Shown here: positions 41,986 through 49,709 of the stretch, in pieces
How positions within the stretch are numbered: position 1 is the first letter of the stretch
How the letters are laid out: every line of letters begins with the position of its first letter
NCBI RefSeq assembly: GCF_000238395.3
Contig: NZ_CP011025.1
Location: 1 to 64,000 of the forward strand
Direction: 5' to 3'
DNA length: 64,000 nucleotides
Origin: Pseudoalteromonas arctica A 37-1-2
Lineage (GTDB): Bacteria > Pseudomonadota > Gammaproteobacteria > Enterobacterales > Alteromonadaceae
Made by a program: the position numbers and the translations under genes
The notes under the pieces: generated by a model
The model's database searches: none
What the model was told of the DNA's origin: nothing
Seen by the model: the letters and a program-made list of their open reading frames with translations, nothing else

Positions 41986-42132
41986 ACAACGCCAAACGCG
42001 TTTTATGTGATAGTGAAACAAGCGAAGAAGTTAATATAACTAAAGTAGATATTTACTGAAAGACTTAAAAAATATTATCAGATATTTTCCAAATTCAGTT
42101 AGTGCGTAGCGATACGGATTAACGCCCAAATT

Positions 42133-42250
42133 TGCTTGGTGACAATAGCGTTTTGGACCCACCTGATTCCATGCCGAACTCAGTAGTGAAACGAAACAGC
42201 GCCGATGATAGTGTAGCATTTGCTATGTGAAAGTAGGACATTACCAGGCT
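42133..42250 (+). rRNA. rrf: 5S ribosomal RNA
   Basis: TGCTTGGTGACAATAGCG pairs at its 5' end with ACCAGGC at the 3' end. The loop stretch CCCACCTGATTCCATGCCGA is diagnostic. Ends are accurate to a few bases. Confidence 0.96.
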
Positions 42251-42261
42251 TCAAATTGTAG

Positions 42262-42292
42262 AAAGCCCGAATCTAACGATTCGGGCTTTTTT
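42262..42292 (+). terminator. rRNA operon terminator
   Basis: A 12-bp perfect stem AAAGCCCGAATC / GATTCGGGCTTT around TAAC, then a T run, just beyond 5S. Confidence 0.95.
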
Positions 42293-42590
42293 ACGTCTGC
42301 AGAAAAGTGAAATACGCGCAATTAACACACACTCACATCAACACCCATCACGTAGGGCGGGCGAGCGCAGCGATTCCTGACGCTAAAATCACTGTAAGTA
42401 CCCCCTTATAACGCTTAAACTTCAATTCTAACCTTACGATATAGCTTAATATTTTCACTAAATTCTCAATAAATCAGACCCTGATTACAGAGTCCCACGT
42501 TTCTTCTCATTTTGTTGCAATTTCATTCTTGGTTTAATAAGTGACCTGTGTAAAACTACCTGAGTTAATTTAGTAAATCAGGTGACATGA
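42293..42590. other. Intergenic region after rRNA operon
   Basis: About 300 bases without a gene. A locally GC-rich block CGTAGGGCGGGCGAGCGCAGCG at 42352-42373 looks unlike the surrounding AT-rich DNA and may be a fragment of a dispersed repeat, but no second copy is in the window. The remainder probably holds the promoter of the following lipoprotein gene. Confidence 0.45.
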
Positions 42591-43523
42591 ATGTCGAATA
42601 TTAAAGCTTGGAAACTTATGAGCCTGTTTTGTTTGTTCGCAGTGCTTATGGGTTGTCAATCTAAAGAAGAGCAGCTGCAACAAACAATTCAAGAATCTAT
42701 TAAAAAGGTAGATACGGAGCTGTCTCAGCTTGGTACTGCACTCGATAATGGGAGTGTGCGCAATGCTGTATTACTTAAAGGATATGGCGAGCTTCTTAAA
42801 AAACAACAACCAGAGCTTACAAAAGTTGTTGATGTAATTACCCTTGATGCAACGCGCCAAGGCGCACTTTATAGTGGCTTAGCACAGCGACTTAAAGACA
42901 TTAAAGGTACTTACTTAATTCCTCCTTATGAAGATACGCTACATAGCATTGATTTATTGCGTGAAGCGGCAAAACCTACGCTATTTTCTGATGCGTTAAC
43001 CGATCCTATCAATATGCTAGCAGATATGTCCAAAGGCACTTTAGGGCGTGTAGGCGCAATTAGTAAGCAAGCTGAAGGTGAGGGTGTTGGTAACCAAATG
43101 GTAGGTAACCCTAACTATGGTAACTGGCAATCAAATAGTAACGGTATTAGCTTTTGGCAATGGTACGGAATGTACCGTATTTTAGGTGATGTATTTGATC
43201 GTGTTGAATATGGAAGCTGGAGTAAGCGCCGAAAGTATAGCTATTACAATGACTATGGCCGCTCGCGTTATTCAAGCCCTAAACAAATTAAAACCCAAAG
43301 CGCGCTAGAAACACGCACGCGCCAAACATACCAACGCCAAGGTAAGCAGTTTACAAGCCCTTATGCGAGTAAAAAAACAGGTGCATCAGGTTTAAGCCGT
43401 AGTAGTTATACGCCAGCAAAAAGCCGCAGTAGTTATTCTCGTTCGAGCAGTTATAGCAATAGCTCAGGATCGGTGCGTGATAGCGGTAGCAGAACCTCTC
43501 GTGGCGTTAGCCGTGGTAAGTAA
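42591..43523 (+). CDS. Lipoprotein with Ser/Arg/Tyr-rich tail, yjf-type island
   Basis: A 310-residue lipoprotein (lipobox LMGC near residue 22). An alpha-helical domain of about 120 residues follows, then a Gly/Asn/Trp-rich linker with GISFWQWYGMYRIL. The low-complexity C-terminal tail is rich in Ser, Arg and Tyr (RSSYSRSSSYSNSSG, ends RGVSRGK). I do not recognise the family. Tails of this type occur in YjfM/DUF1190-like proteins of similar clusters, but sequence identity to them is not evident. It begins the island of DUF350, spermidine synthase-like and PspA-like genes. Confidence 0.75.
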   Translation: MSNIKAWKLMSLFCLFAVLMGCQSKEEQLQQTIQESIKKVDTELSQLGTALDNGSVRNAVLLKGYGELLKKQQPELTKVVDVITLDATRQGALYSGLAQRLKDIKGTYLIPPYEDTLHSIDLLREAAKPTLFSDALTDPINMLADMSKGTLGRVGAISKQAEGEGVGNQMVGNPNYGNWQSNSNGISFWQWYGMYRILGDVFDRVEYGSWSKRRKYSYYNDYGRSRYSSPKQIKTQSALETRTRQTYQRQGKQFTSPYASKKTGASGLSRSSYTPAKSRSSYSRSSSYSNSSGSVRDSGSRTSRGVSRGK

Positions 43524-43549
43524 AAGAATAAAGTTGGAGTTAGAATAAT

Positions 43550-44449
43550 ATGTATGAATTTAATGGAATAACTATGTGGTCACTGCAAGCGCTGGCGATT
43601 GATTTTGCAATTATTGTTTTATTATTTGTAAGCCTTAAATATATAAAAGGCTGGGTTTCAAACTTACATGCAAATGATGAAATAACAGAGCGTGATAACT
43701 TTGCTTTTGGTATTAGCTTTGCCGCTGGCTTAGTGGCACTGGCGATTGTATTAACGGGTGTAAGTAGCGGAGCTTTTGCTGCAACACTGCAACAAGAAGC
43801 ACTGCAAATGTTAGCTTATGGCGCATTAGCAATTGTACTTATTAAGTTGGGCCACTTTTTTCAAGATAAAGTAGCTCTTCGTAAAGTAAGCCTGCACGAC
43901 GAAATCGTTAAAGGTAACGTTACAGCTTCAATAATTGATTTTGGCCATGTTGTCAGTGTTGCTATCGTTATTCGCTCAGCTCTTTTATGGGTGGCTACTG
44001 ACGGCTGGCATGGTCTTCCAATTGTAATTGCCGCCTTTATTATAGGTAGTGTTGTATTACTACTTGTTAGCCAGTACCGAGTGCAGTTATTTAAGCGTAC
44101 AAATAAAAGTGGCGACTGCCTACAACAAGCAATTGTTGATGGTAACTTAGCTGTGGGTATTCGTTACGCTGGATTTTTAGTCGGTAGTGCATTAGCTATT
44201 ACAGCAGCAACGGGTGTTGCACCTTACGCGGCTGATAATATTAATGCGAGTTTACTATACTGGGCTATTAGCGCAGTAGTGAGCCTTGTTGCATTTATTA
44301 TTTTGCACTTAGTGACAATTAAAATAATTTTATCTGGTTGCGATATTTCCGATGAAGTTAATCGTCAAAAAAATGTAGGTGTAGCTACTATTTCTGCAGC
44401 AGTATCATTTGCTGTAGGTATCACTATGGCAACATTACTAGGCGCATAA
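43550..44449 (+). CDS. DUF350 membrane protein (YjfL-like)
   Basis: A 299-residue integral membrane protein with about eight hydrophobic segments in two internal repeats, each with a small-residue-rich FAAGLVALAIV or ISAAVSFAVGIT region, as in the DUF350/UPF0719 family (E. coli YjfL is a single-repeat version). Function unknown; the family is genetically linked to PspA-like proteins and polyamine enzymes. Starts behind TTGGAG and is followed after 3 bases by the spermidine synthase-like gene. Confidence 0.85.
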   Translation: MYEFNGITMWSLQALAIDFAIIVLLFVSLKYIKGWVSNLHANDEITERDNFAFGISFAAGLVALAIVLTGVSSGAFAATLQQEALQMLAYGALAIVLIKLGHFFQDKVALRKVSLHDEIVKGNVTASIIDFGHVVSVAIVIRSALLWVATDGWHGLPIVIAAFIIGSVVLLLVSQYRVQLFKRTNKSGDCLQQAIVDGNLAVGIRYAGFLVGSALAITAATGVAPYAADNINASLLYWAISAVVSLVAFIILHLVTIKIILSGCDISDEVNRQKNVGVATISAAVSFAVGITMATLLGA

Positions 44450-44452
44450 TCA

Positions 44453-46174
44453 GTGTCATCAACCAACACTCCCCCAAGTAAGTCTCGCTTACTTGGGCAC
44501 GATATACTACTTATTACTGTTATGGCCGTGCTTGCTGGGTGCGGCCTTATTTATGAATACTTACTGTCTCATTATGCGGGCCGTGTACTTGGCTCAGTAG
44601 AGAGCGCTATTTACGCCATGATTGGTACTATGATTGTAGCAATGGGCTTAGGCGCTTTTTTAGCGCGTTGGTTTAAAGATGCATTTACCGCTTTTGCTTG
44701 GTTAGAAAGCATTATTGCTTTGGTTGGCATGGGCTGCATTTTAGCGATAGCGGGTGTAATAGCAGTTAGTTATTCTCTTCCTCATTTATTTTCGAGCATT
44801 TTTAATTTACCCCCTGATGTTGTACTTAATGGTTACGTATTTCAAAAGCTACAAGAGTGGTCACGTTTTCTACCTTATGTTTTTGGTTTAATACTGGGCT
44901 TATTTATTGGTATGGAAATACCGCTTATAGCGCGCATTCGTCAGCACGTTTATGGCCGTTTTTTAGAAAACAACGCAGGGACTATTTATGGTGCCGATTA
45001 TATTGGTGCTGGTATTGGTGCAGCCATTTGGGTAAGTATCATGCTCTCAATGCCTATAATGCAAGCTGCAGCGTGGACGGCGTTATTTAATATCATCGCA
45101 GGACTCGCGTTTTTATGGCGCTACCATACCCATGTGCGCTTTGCTAAGGCACTTTTAGTTTGCCATATAGTATTACTGGCATTATTTGGCTTTATTTTAG
45201 TATTTGGCAGTAGCTGGATGAACAATCTAAGTAATGTTTTATACAAAGATAAAGTAATTTATTCGCAAGCAACTAAATACCAACACGTAGTTTTAACCGA
45301 AAGATTAAGCAAAAACCAACCTCAGCCAATTACCGATTTATATTTAAATGGGCGTTTACAGTTCTCAAGTATTGATGAGCAAATATATCACTCAATGCTG
45401 GTTTACCCTGCAATGCTTGCCTCTAACAGACACGACCGTGTATTAATAATTGGTGGTGGTGACGGGCTTGCACTTAGAGATGTTTTAAAGTGGCCTGTAA
45501 GTGAAGTAACGCTAATAGATTTAGACGCGCAACTACTCAATTTATTTGGTCATAAAGACGGTGACTTTACGCCGCCAGAGCACATCAATAAGCGATTACT
45601 ACAACTAAACAATAAATCGATGCATGACTCGCGAGCCAACATAATTGTGGGTGATGCATTTTTAGAAGTTGAAAAGCTACTTGACCAATCTAAGCAGTTC
45701 GACACCATTTTAATTGATTTACCTGACCCTAATCATCCTGATCTAAATAAAATGTACAGTGACTACTTTTATAATCATGTACGGCAGTTATTAGCACCGG
45801 ATGGCGCAATGGCGGTTCAATCAACCTCACCTTATCACGCTAAAAAAGCGTTTTTAAGCATTGCAAAAACAGTTAAAGCGGCTGGATTTGAGTATGTTGA
45901 GCAGTATCAGCAAAACATACCTTCTTTTGGGCAGTGGGGCTGGACTATAGCGACTAAAATGGGGCAGTCGGCCAGTGGTCGTATTAATGATACGACGGCT
46001 ATGCCTGTGCCATCAAGGTGGATTAGTAAAGAATATTTATTGGCAAGTTTTGTATTTCCTAACCACTACTTTGAACAAGTTAAAAGTATTGAGGTCAATA
46101 GGTTAGGGTCTGGTCAGTTGTATGATTACTACCGAACTGCATGGCAAATAGAAAGCGAATTGTATAAAAACTAA
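44453..46174 (+). CDS. Membrane-fused spermidine synthase-like protein
   Basis: A 573-residue protein with an N-terminal integral membrane domain (about seven segments, residues 15-265) fused to a spermidine synthase-type Rossmann domain. The aminopropyltransferase motif VLIIGGGDGLALRDVLKW, followed by TLIDLD and VGDAFLEV, binds decarboxylated SAM. The proton-acceptor region IDLPDPNHPDLNKMYSDYFY matches the SpeE pattern. It starts with GTG at 44453. The membrane domain suggests polyamine transfer at the inner membrane rather than general spermidine synthesis. Substrate is unknown. Confidence 0.88.
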   Translation: MSSTNTPPSKSRLLGHDILLITVMAVLAGCGLIYEYLLSHYAGRVLGSVESAIYAMIGTMIVAMGLGAFLARWFKDAFTAFAWLESIIALVGMGCILAIAGVIAVSYSLPHLFSSIFNLPPDVVLNGYVFQKLQEWSRFLPYVFGLILGLFIGMEIPLIARIRQHVYGRFLENNAGTIYGADYIGAGIGAAIWVSIMLSMPIMQAAAWTALFNIIAGLAFLWRYHTHVRFAKALLVCHIVLLALFGFILVFGSSWMNNLSNVLYKDKVIYSQATKYQHVVLTERLSKNQPQPITDLYLNGRLQFSSIDEQIYHSMLVYPAMLASNRHDRVLIIGGGDGLALRDVLKWPVSEVTLIDLDAQLLNLFGHKDGDFTPPEHINKRLLQLNNKSMHDSRANIIVGDAFLEVEKLLDQSKQFDTILIDLPDPNHPDLNKMYSDYFYNHVRQLLAPDGAMAVQSTSPYHAKKAFLSIAKTVKAAGFEYVEQYQQNIPSFGQWGWTIATKMGQSASGRINDTTAMPVPSRWISKEYLLASFVFPNHYFEQVKSIEVNRLGSGQLYDYYRTAWQIESELYKN

Positions 46175-46186
46175 TAAAACATGGTT

Positions 46187-46233
46187 GACATAATATGTCG
46201 GCCATGAGAATCTTAACTCAGACATAATATGTC
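46187..46233. promoter_or_regulatory. Twin 13-bp palindromes upstream of DUF2170-pspA operon
   Basis: GACATAATATGTC occurs twice, at 46187-46199 and 46221-46233, 34 bases apart. Each is a perfect inverted repeat (GACATA-A-TATGTC). They lie in the 79-base gap before the DUF2170 gene, the second one only 20 bases from its ATG, and are not obviously terminator-like. They probably form a double operator for an unknown regulator. Confidence 0.65.
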
Positions 46234-46253
46234 AAACGACAAAAGGCAGAGAC

Positions 46254-46667
46254 ATGGAATTAAATGAACTTTCAATAAAATTAGCTTCTTTTGAAACTGA
46301 AGGCGCTAACTTTGAGTCTTTCTTGATTGCCAACCCAGGCGAGCAAGATGTTTTACAAGTCATTGTTGATGGAAATGATGAACTTCCAATTTTTGTTACA
46401 CAAACGCAAGAGCAGTTGTTATGTATTAGCTACTTGTTTGACGAGGATGAAGTTAAGAGTGAATTACGCAACGAGTTAAACGAAACATTACTACGTTTAA
46501 ACGTGCCAATTCCACTGAGTGCATTTGCTAAAATCGATAACAAATACGCGATTTTTGGTGCACTGTCGGTAAATTCATCATTGGATGACGTTACCCACGA
46601 ACTAGTGACATTAGCCGATAACGCTATCGATGCACTAGAAGCCGTGACCTTGTATTTAAACGATTAA
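46254..46667 (+). CDS. DUF2170 protein (YjfI-like)
   Basis: A 137-residue acidic cytosolic protein of the DUF2170 family (E. coli YjfI 133). It has the conserved middle stretch VNVPIPLSAFAKID-like (here LNVPIPLSAFAKIDNKYAIFGALS). No catalytic motif is visible. It is the gene immediately before the PspA homologue in E. coli too. It has its own upstream twin palindromes, suggesting separate control from the membrane enzymes before it. Confidence 0.85.
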   Translation: MELNELSIKLASFETEGANFESFLIANPGEQDVLQVIVDGNDELPIFVTQTQEQLLCISYLFDEDEVKSELRNELNETLLRLNVPIPLSAFAKIDNKYAIFGALSVNSSLDDVTHELVTLADNAIDALEAVTLYLND

Positions 46668-46691
46668 TAGCTAGTTAGTGGAGTTAAGATT

Positions 46692-47384
46692 ATGAGTATT
46701 TTAAAAAAATTATTTACAGCAGTACGTGGCGGCGCTCGTGAAGCAGGCGAAGCAATTGTAGACAAAAATGGCATCCGTATTTTTGAGCAAGAAATTGCAG
46801 ACGCGCAAAATGCACTTCACCGTGCTAAAAAAAGCCTTACTGAAGTAATGGCCAAAGAAATGCAAACTAAGCGTAAAATTAGCGCTGTAGATGCATCAAT
46901 CGCTGAACATGAAGCGTATGCAGGCCAAGCTCTTGAAAAGGGCAACGAAGCGTTAGCATTAGAAATTGCAGAAAAAATTGGTGACTTTGAAGCTGAAAAA
47001 GCGGAAAACGAGCAAGTATTGTCTGGCTTTAGCAATCACATTGTTGCGCTTAAGCAGCAAGTTAAAGATGCTGAAAAATCGATTAAAGAAAATCAGCGTC
47101 AGCTTACAATGGTTAAAACCACTGAAAGCGTACAGCAAGCAACAATGGCTGTTAATAGCACGCTTAATACAAACAGCTCGTCTATGACATCGGCTCGTCA
47201 ATCGCTTGAACGCATTAAACAGCGCCAACAAGATCGAAGTGACCAGCTTGGTGCTGCAAAGCAACTTGAGTCAGACGTAAATGGCGATGACTTAAAAGCA
47301 AAAATGGCTGAAGCAGGCATTGGCGACACAAGTCCAAAAAGCGCTGATATTTTAGCTCGCATCAAAGCGAAACAAAATAGCTAA
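46692..47384 (+). CDS. PspA/IM30 family protein (YjfJ-like)
   Basis: A 230-residue protein of the PspA/Vipp1/IM30 family (E. coli YjfJ 232). An amphipathic-type N-terminal helix MSILKKLFTAVRGGAREAGE precedes a long coiled coil (about residues 25-150) and a Ser/Asn-rich hinge with a second helical stretch. PspA-type proteins polymerise on the inner membrane under envelope stress. Unlike classical pspA there is no pspBC or pspF nearby; the partners are the polyamine and DUF350 genes. A terminator follows. Confidence 0.92.
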   Translation: MSILKKLFTAVRGGAREAGEAIVDKNGIRIFEQEIADAQNALHRAKKSLTEVMAKEMQTKRKISAVDASIAEHEAYAGQALEKGNEALALEIAEKIGDFEAEKAENEQVLSGFSNHIVALKQQVKDAEKSIKENQRQLTMVKTTESVQQATMAVNSTLNTNSSSMTSARQSLERIKQRQQDRSDQLGAAKQLESDVNGDDLKAKMAEAGIGDTSPKSADILARIKAKQNS

Positions 47385-47402
47385 CCATTACGTTTATACT
47401 TT

Positions 47403-47437
47403 AAAAAGGTAACCGAGTTTTTCTCAGTTACCTTTTT
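47403..47437 (+). terminator. Terminator after pspA-like gene
   Basis: AAAAAGGTAACCGAG pairs with CTCAGTTACCTTTTT (one mismatch) around TTTTT and ends in a T run. Confidence 0.9.
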
Positions 47438-47458
47438 TGCTTAGAAGGCAGCCTTCCT

Positions 47459-48097
47459 ATGTTTAATTTTTTCAAATCTAAAAAAGAGCCAGAACGTCAA
47501 CTTAATCATCCGAGCGATCTTAAAAAAGGCGACATGTTTAGCGTTATTGACTCATTTGCCTATCCTGCATGGTTAAAGGGTGAAACGTTACGTGTTACTG
47601 ATATTCAGACTTACCAATATCAGCACAGTAGTGATACTGAATTTGTACTTGAGACAAATAGCGGCCAAGTTGTATTTTTACAAATTGAGCAAGATGACGG
47701 CGAAGAGTGGGCTAACTTTTCTATTAAAATTCAGCGAAACGAAGTTGAAGAAATATTTAGCCTTGATGAGTTTGCGCGTATTTTTGATGAAGAGTCGTTA
47801 ACCCACATTACAGTGCAAAATACACCAGAGCGCTTTATGCAGTTTTTAGCTAAAAGCTATCAACAAAGCGAGTCGCCTTATGTGTGTTATTTCCATAATA
47901 AAGACTACCGCAACCAAGCATTACCTCGTTATGAGCAAGAAGGTGGCGAGCCATGTGAAATGATTTGCTTAGCGTCAGATAATGAAGGCTTTGGTTTAAA
48001 TATCGAAATTTGGGATGGCGGCGAAACCGAAGTATCGCTAACGCTCATGCGTCCAATGTCAGACATTGTAGACTTGTTTCCCGGAGATGCTAAGTGA
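47459..48097 (+). CDS. YjfK-like protein (DUF2491/DUF4178 type)
   Basis: A 212-residue cytosolic acidic protein beginning MFNFFKSKKEPERQ with the DLKKGDMFSVIDSFAYP stretch and a beta-rich body. It corresponds by position and pattern to E. coli YjfK (DUF2491), placed right after the PspA homologue. Function unknown. Its 3' end overlaps the next gene by 4 bases. Confidence 0.78.
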   Translation: MFNFFKSKKEPERQLNHPSDLKKGDMFSVIDSFAYPAWLKGETLRVTDIQTYQYQHSSDTEFVLETNSGQVVFLQIEQDDGEEWANFSIKIQRNEVEEIFSLDEFARIFDEESLTHITVQNTPERFMQFLAKSYQQSESPYVCYFHNKDYRNQALPRYEQEGGEPCEMICLASDNEGFGLNIEIWDGGETEVSLTLMRPMSDIVDLFPGDAK

Positions 48098-48420
48098 GTG
48101 ATGCTAAAGATAAGTGGTTACGTCAGGAACAAGCTGTACGTGCCACACAAATGGCATTCGATCTAAGCAGCGAAGTTCAAAAGCTGATAAAAAAGCAGGC
48201 AATTGATCAAGAGCTAACGCCGTCAGATATGATCCGAAAAATACTTGGCTTAGACGTAAAGTCTAAAAAAACGCGTCAACGTTTATCGTTTAACTTAAAT
48301 GATGATGAAATAGCGCAACTAGCCAGTCGCTTTGATGTACAAAGCGATGATAAGCGAGCCGTAAAGCAACAAGTAGCTGATTTATTAATAGCTCACACTA
48401 AAAATAAAAAAGTGAAATAA
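48094..48420 (+). CDS. Small basic helical protein of the yjf-type island
   Basis: A 108-residue protein starting with GTG at 48094 (GGAG site upstream; GTGA overlap with the preceding stop). It has two helical repeats with the pattern LTPSDMIRKILGLD and LSFNLNDDEIAQLASRFDV. The first resembles a ribbon-helix-helix N-terminus, but this is weak. Not recognised. Tight overlap says it belongs to the YjfK operon. Confidence 0.75.
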   Translation: MSDAKDKWLRQEQAVRATQMAFDLSSEVQKLIKKQAIDQELTPSDMIRKILGLDVKSKKTRQRLSFNLNDDEIAQLASRFDVQSDDKRAVKQQVADLLIAHTKNKKVK

Positions 48421-48435
48421 TTTAATTAGGTTTTT

Positions 48436-48621
48436 ATGAATATTATTTTAATTGCTTACTTAATTATTTTTGCGTTGTTTGGTACTGCGGCGAGTTATTT
48501 TGTACGCTTTATTTATGCGTATTGGGTGCTTAAAACAATGCCCATGAAATACATTATTAAAGCGGGTGTTTGCGTGGTACTGGTGGTAGTAATTTCAGCG
48601 TTAATTCCGTATTTAAGTTAA
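48436..48621 (+). CDS. Small two-helix membrane protein
   Basis: A 61-residue protein with two hydrophobic segments (residues ~3-27 and ~41-60) separated by a short loop with LKTMPMKY. It starts 15 bases after the previous stop with an AGG-type site, as the last gene of the island. Not recognised. Confidence 0.7.
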   Translation: MNIILIAYLIIFALFGTAASYFVRFIYAYWVLKTMPMKYIIKAGVCVVLVVVISALIPYLS

Positions 48622-48650
48622 CGCTGAAATTAGCTTATACGCGGCCGTTT

Positions 48651-49055
48651 TTATTTTATATCAAACGACTGGCATTGGTGGTTAATACACAGCGATTGCA
48701 CTTCAAGTACAGGAGAACAATCAGTTAAGCCTTGTGCTTTATTTTGTATGTTTTCTTGTTTTGTTATTTGTTGAGCAAGCTGTTCTGCTTCTTCTTGAGA
48801 TGTGTTTAGCGTTGAATAAACAGCATATTTACTCGGTCCGCCGCATGCGCGGGCGCCCACTTCAAGTACTTTGCACTGAAAGCTTGCAGTGCAGCTGTTA
48901 TTACTCACCATGTTATTCAGATCATAGTTTAAGTCAGACAAGTTTTTACTTTGTTCATTACCTGACGTTACAGTGCTAGCACAGCCACTTAGTAATAAAA
49001 TGCTGCTAGCAATGCTTATAATTGATAGCTTAACTGTTGATGGTAAACAACTCAT
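48651..49055 (-). CDS. Cysteine-rich lipoprotein B (RACGGPS family, 134 aa)
   Basis: A lipoprotein with lipobox LSGC, followed by a short spacer and a Cys-rich domain. The domain carries SCTASFQCKVLEVGARACGGPSKYAVYST then C-x-C-type pairs (DCSPVL ... SLCINHQCQ). The upstream gene has the same domain. The ATG at 49055 is chosen because AAGGA lies 7 bases upstream; a longer frame from 49076 would overlap the neighbour. Probably outer-membrane anchored with disulfides. Function unknown. Confidence 0.75.
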   Translation of the reverse strand: MSCLPSTVKLSIISIASSILLLSGCASTVTSGNEQSKNLSDLNYDLNNMVSNNSCTASFQCKVLEVGARACGGPSKYAVYSTLNTSQEEAEQLAQQITKQENIQNKAQGLTDCSPVLEVQSLCINHQCQSFDIK

Positions 49056-49065
49056 AACGTTATCC

Positions 49066-49599
49066 TTAAAATGCACTTACCGCTGAGCCTTCAAGTTTAA
49101 CACATTTATTTTCAACACACTGCGTGCTTGGCGTTGTTAAATGCTGACAAATACTCATTATCCCTTTTTGTGAATTATAACTACTTTCAAGCTTAGTAAT
49201 TTTGTCGCTAAGGGCTGTTACTTGTTCCTCAGATGCTGCGTTTGTTGAGTACACAACAAAGCTGCTTGGCCCGCCACATGCGCGACTACCTACTGCATTT
49301 ACTCTACATTGAGTGCTTGTATCACACTGTTTATCTGCAGTTAGTGTATTTAATTCAGTTTTGGCTGCTTTTATATCGTCTATTGAAACATTTTTTAAAT
49401 CAGCTTTTGGTATTTTTTCAGCAACTACGTTCTTTTTAGTATTTTCTTGTAATTGATTATTCTCTTTTAGCTTTTGTAGTTCTTGCTTAGATGCTTCAGC
49501 CTCTGAGGCGATTGTTACTTGCTGCGTTTCAGTGGGTGCTTTATCTAAGCATGCAGTTAAACACAGTGGTAAAAGTATGGCTAACAATGGGGTACGCAT
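49066..49599 (-). CDS. Cysteine-rich lipoprotein A (RACGGPS family, 177 aa)
   Basis: A lipoprotein starting MRTPLLAILLPLCLTAC (lipobox LTAC), then a Gln/Lys/Glu-rich spacer of about 70 residues and the same Cys-rich domain: QCDTSTQCRVNAVGSRACGGPS, VVYST and a C-terminal CVENKC. The ATG at 49599 follows AAGG; two upstream in-frame ATGs lack a site. It lies 10 bases before gene B, so the two paralogues form an operon. Confidence 0.75.
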   Translation of the reverse strand: MRTPLLAILLPLCLTACLDKAPTETQQVTIASEAEASKQELQKLKENNQLQENTKKNVVAEKIPKADLKNVSIDDIKAAKTELNTLTADKQCDTSTQCRVNAVGSRACGGPSSFVVYSTNAASEEQVTALSDKITKLESSYNSQKGIMSICQHLTTPSTQCVENKCVKLEGSAVSAF

Positions 49600-49709
49600 A
49601 ACAAACCTTGATAGTGATGAAATATTCATCACTATCATACACGGTGCATTTTTTACGGCAATAAAAACTATATTATCAAGTAATTAAAGCCGTGAAAAAT
49701 ACCGTTTTG

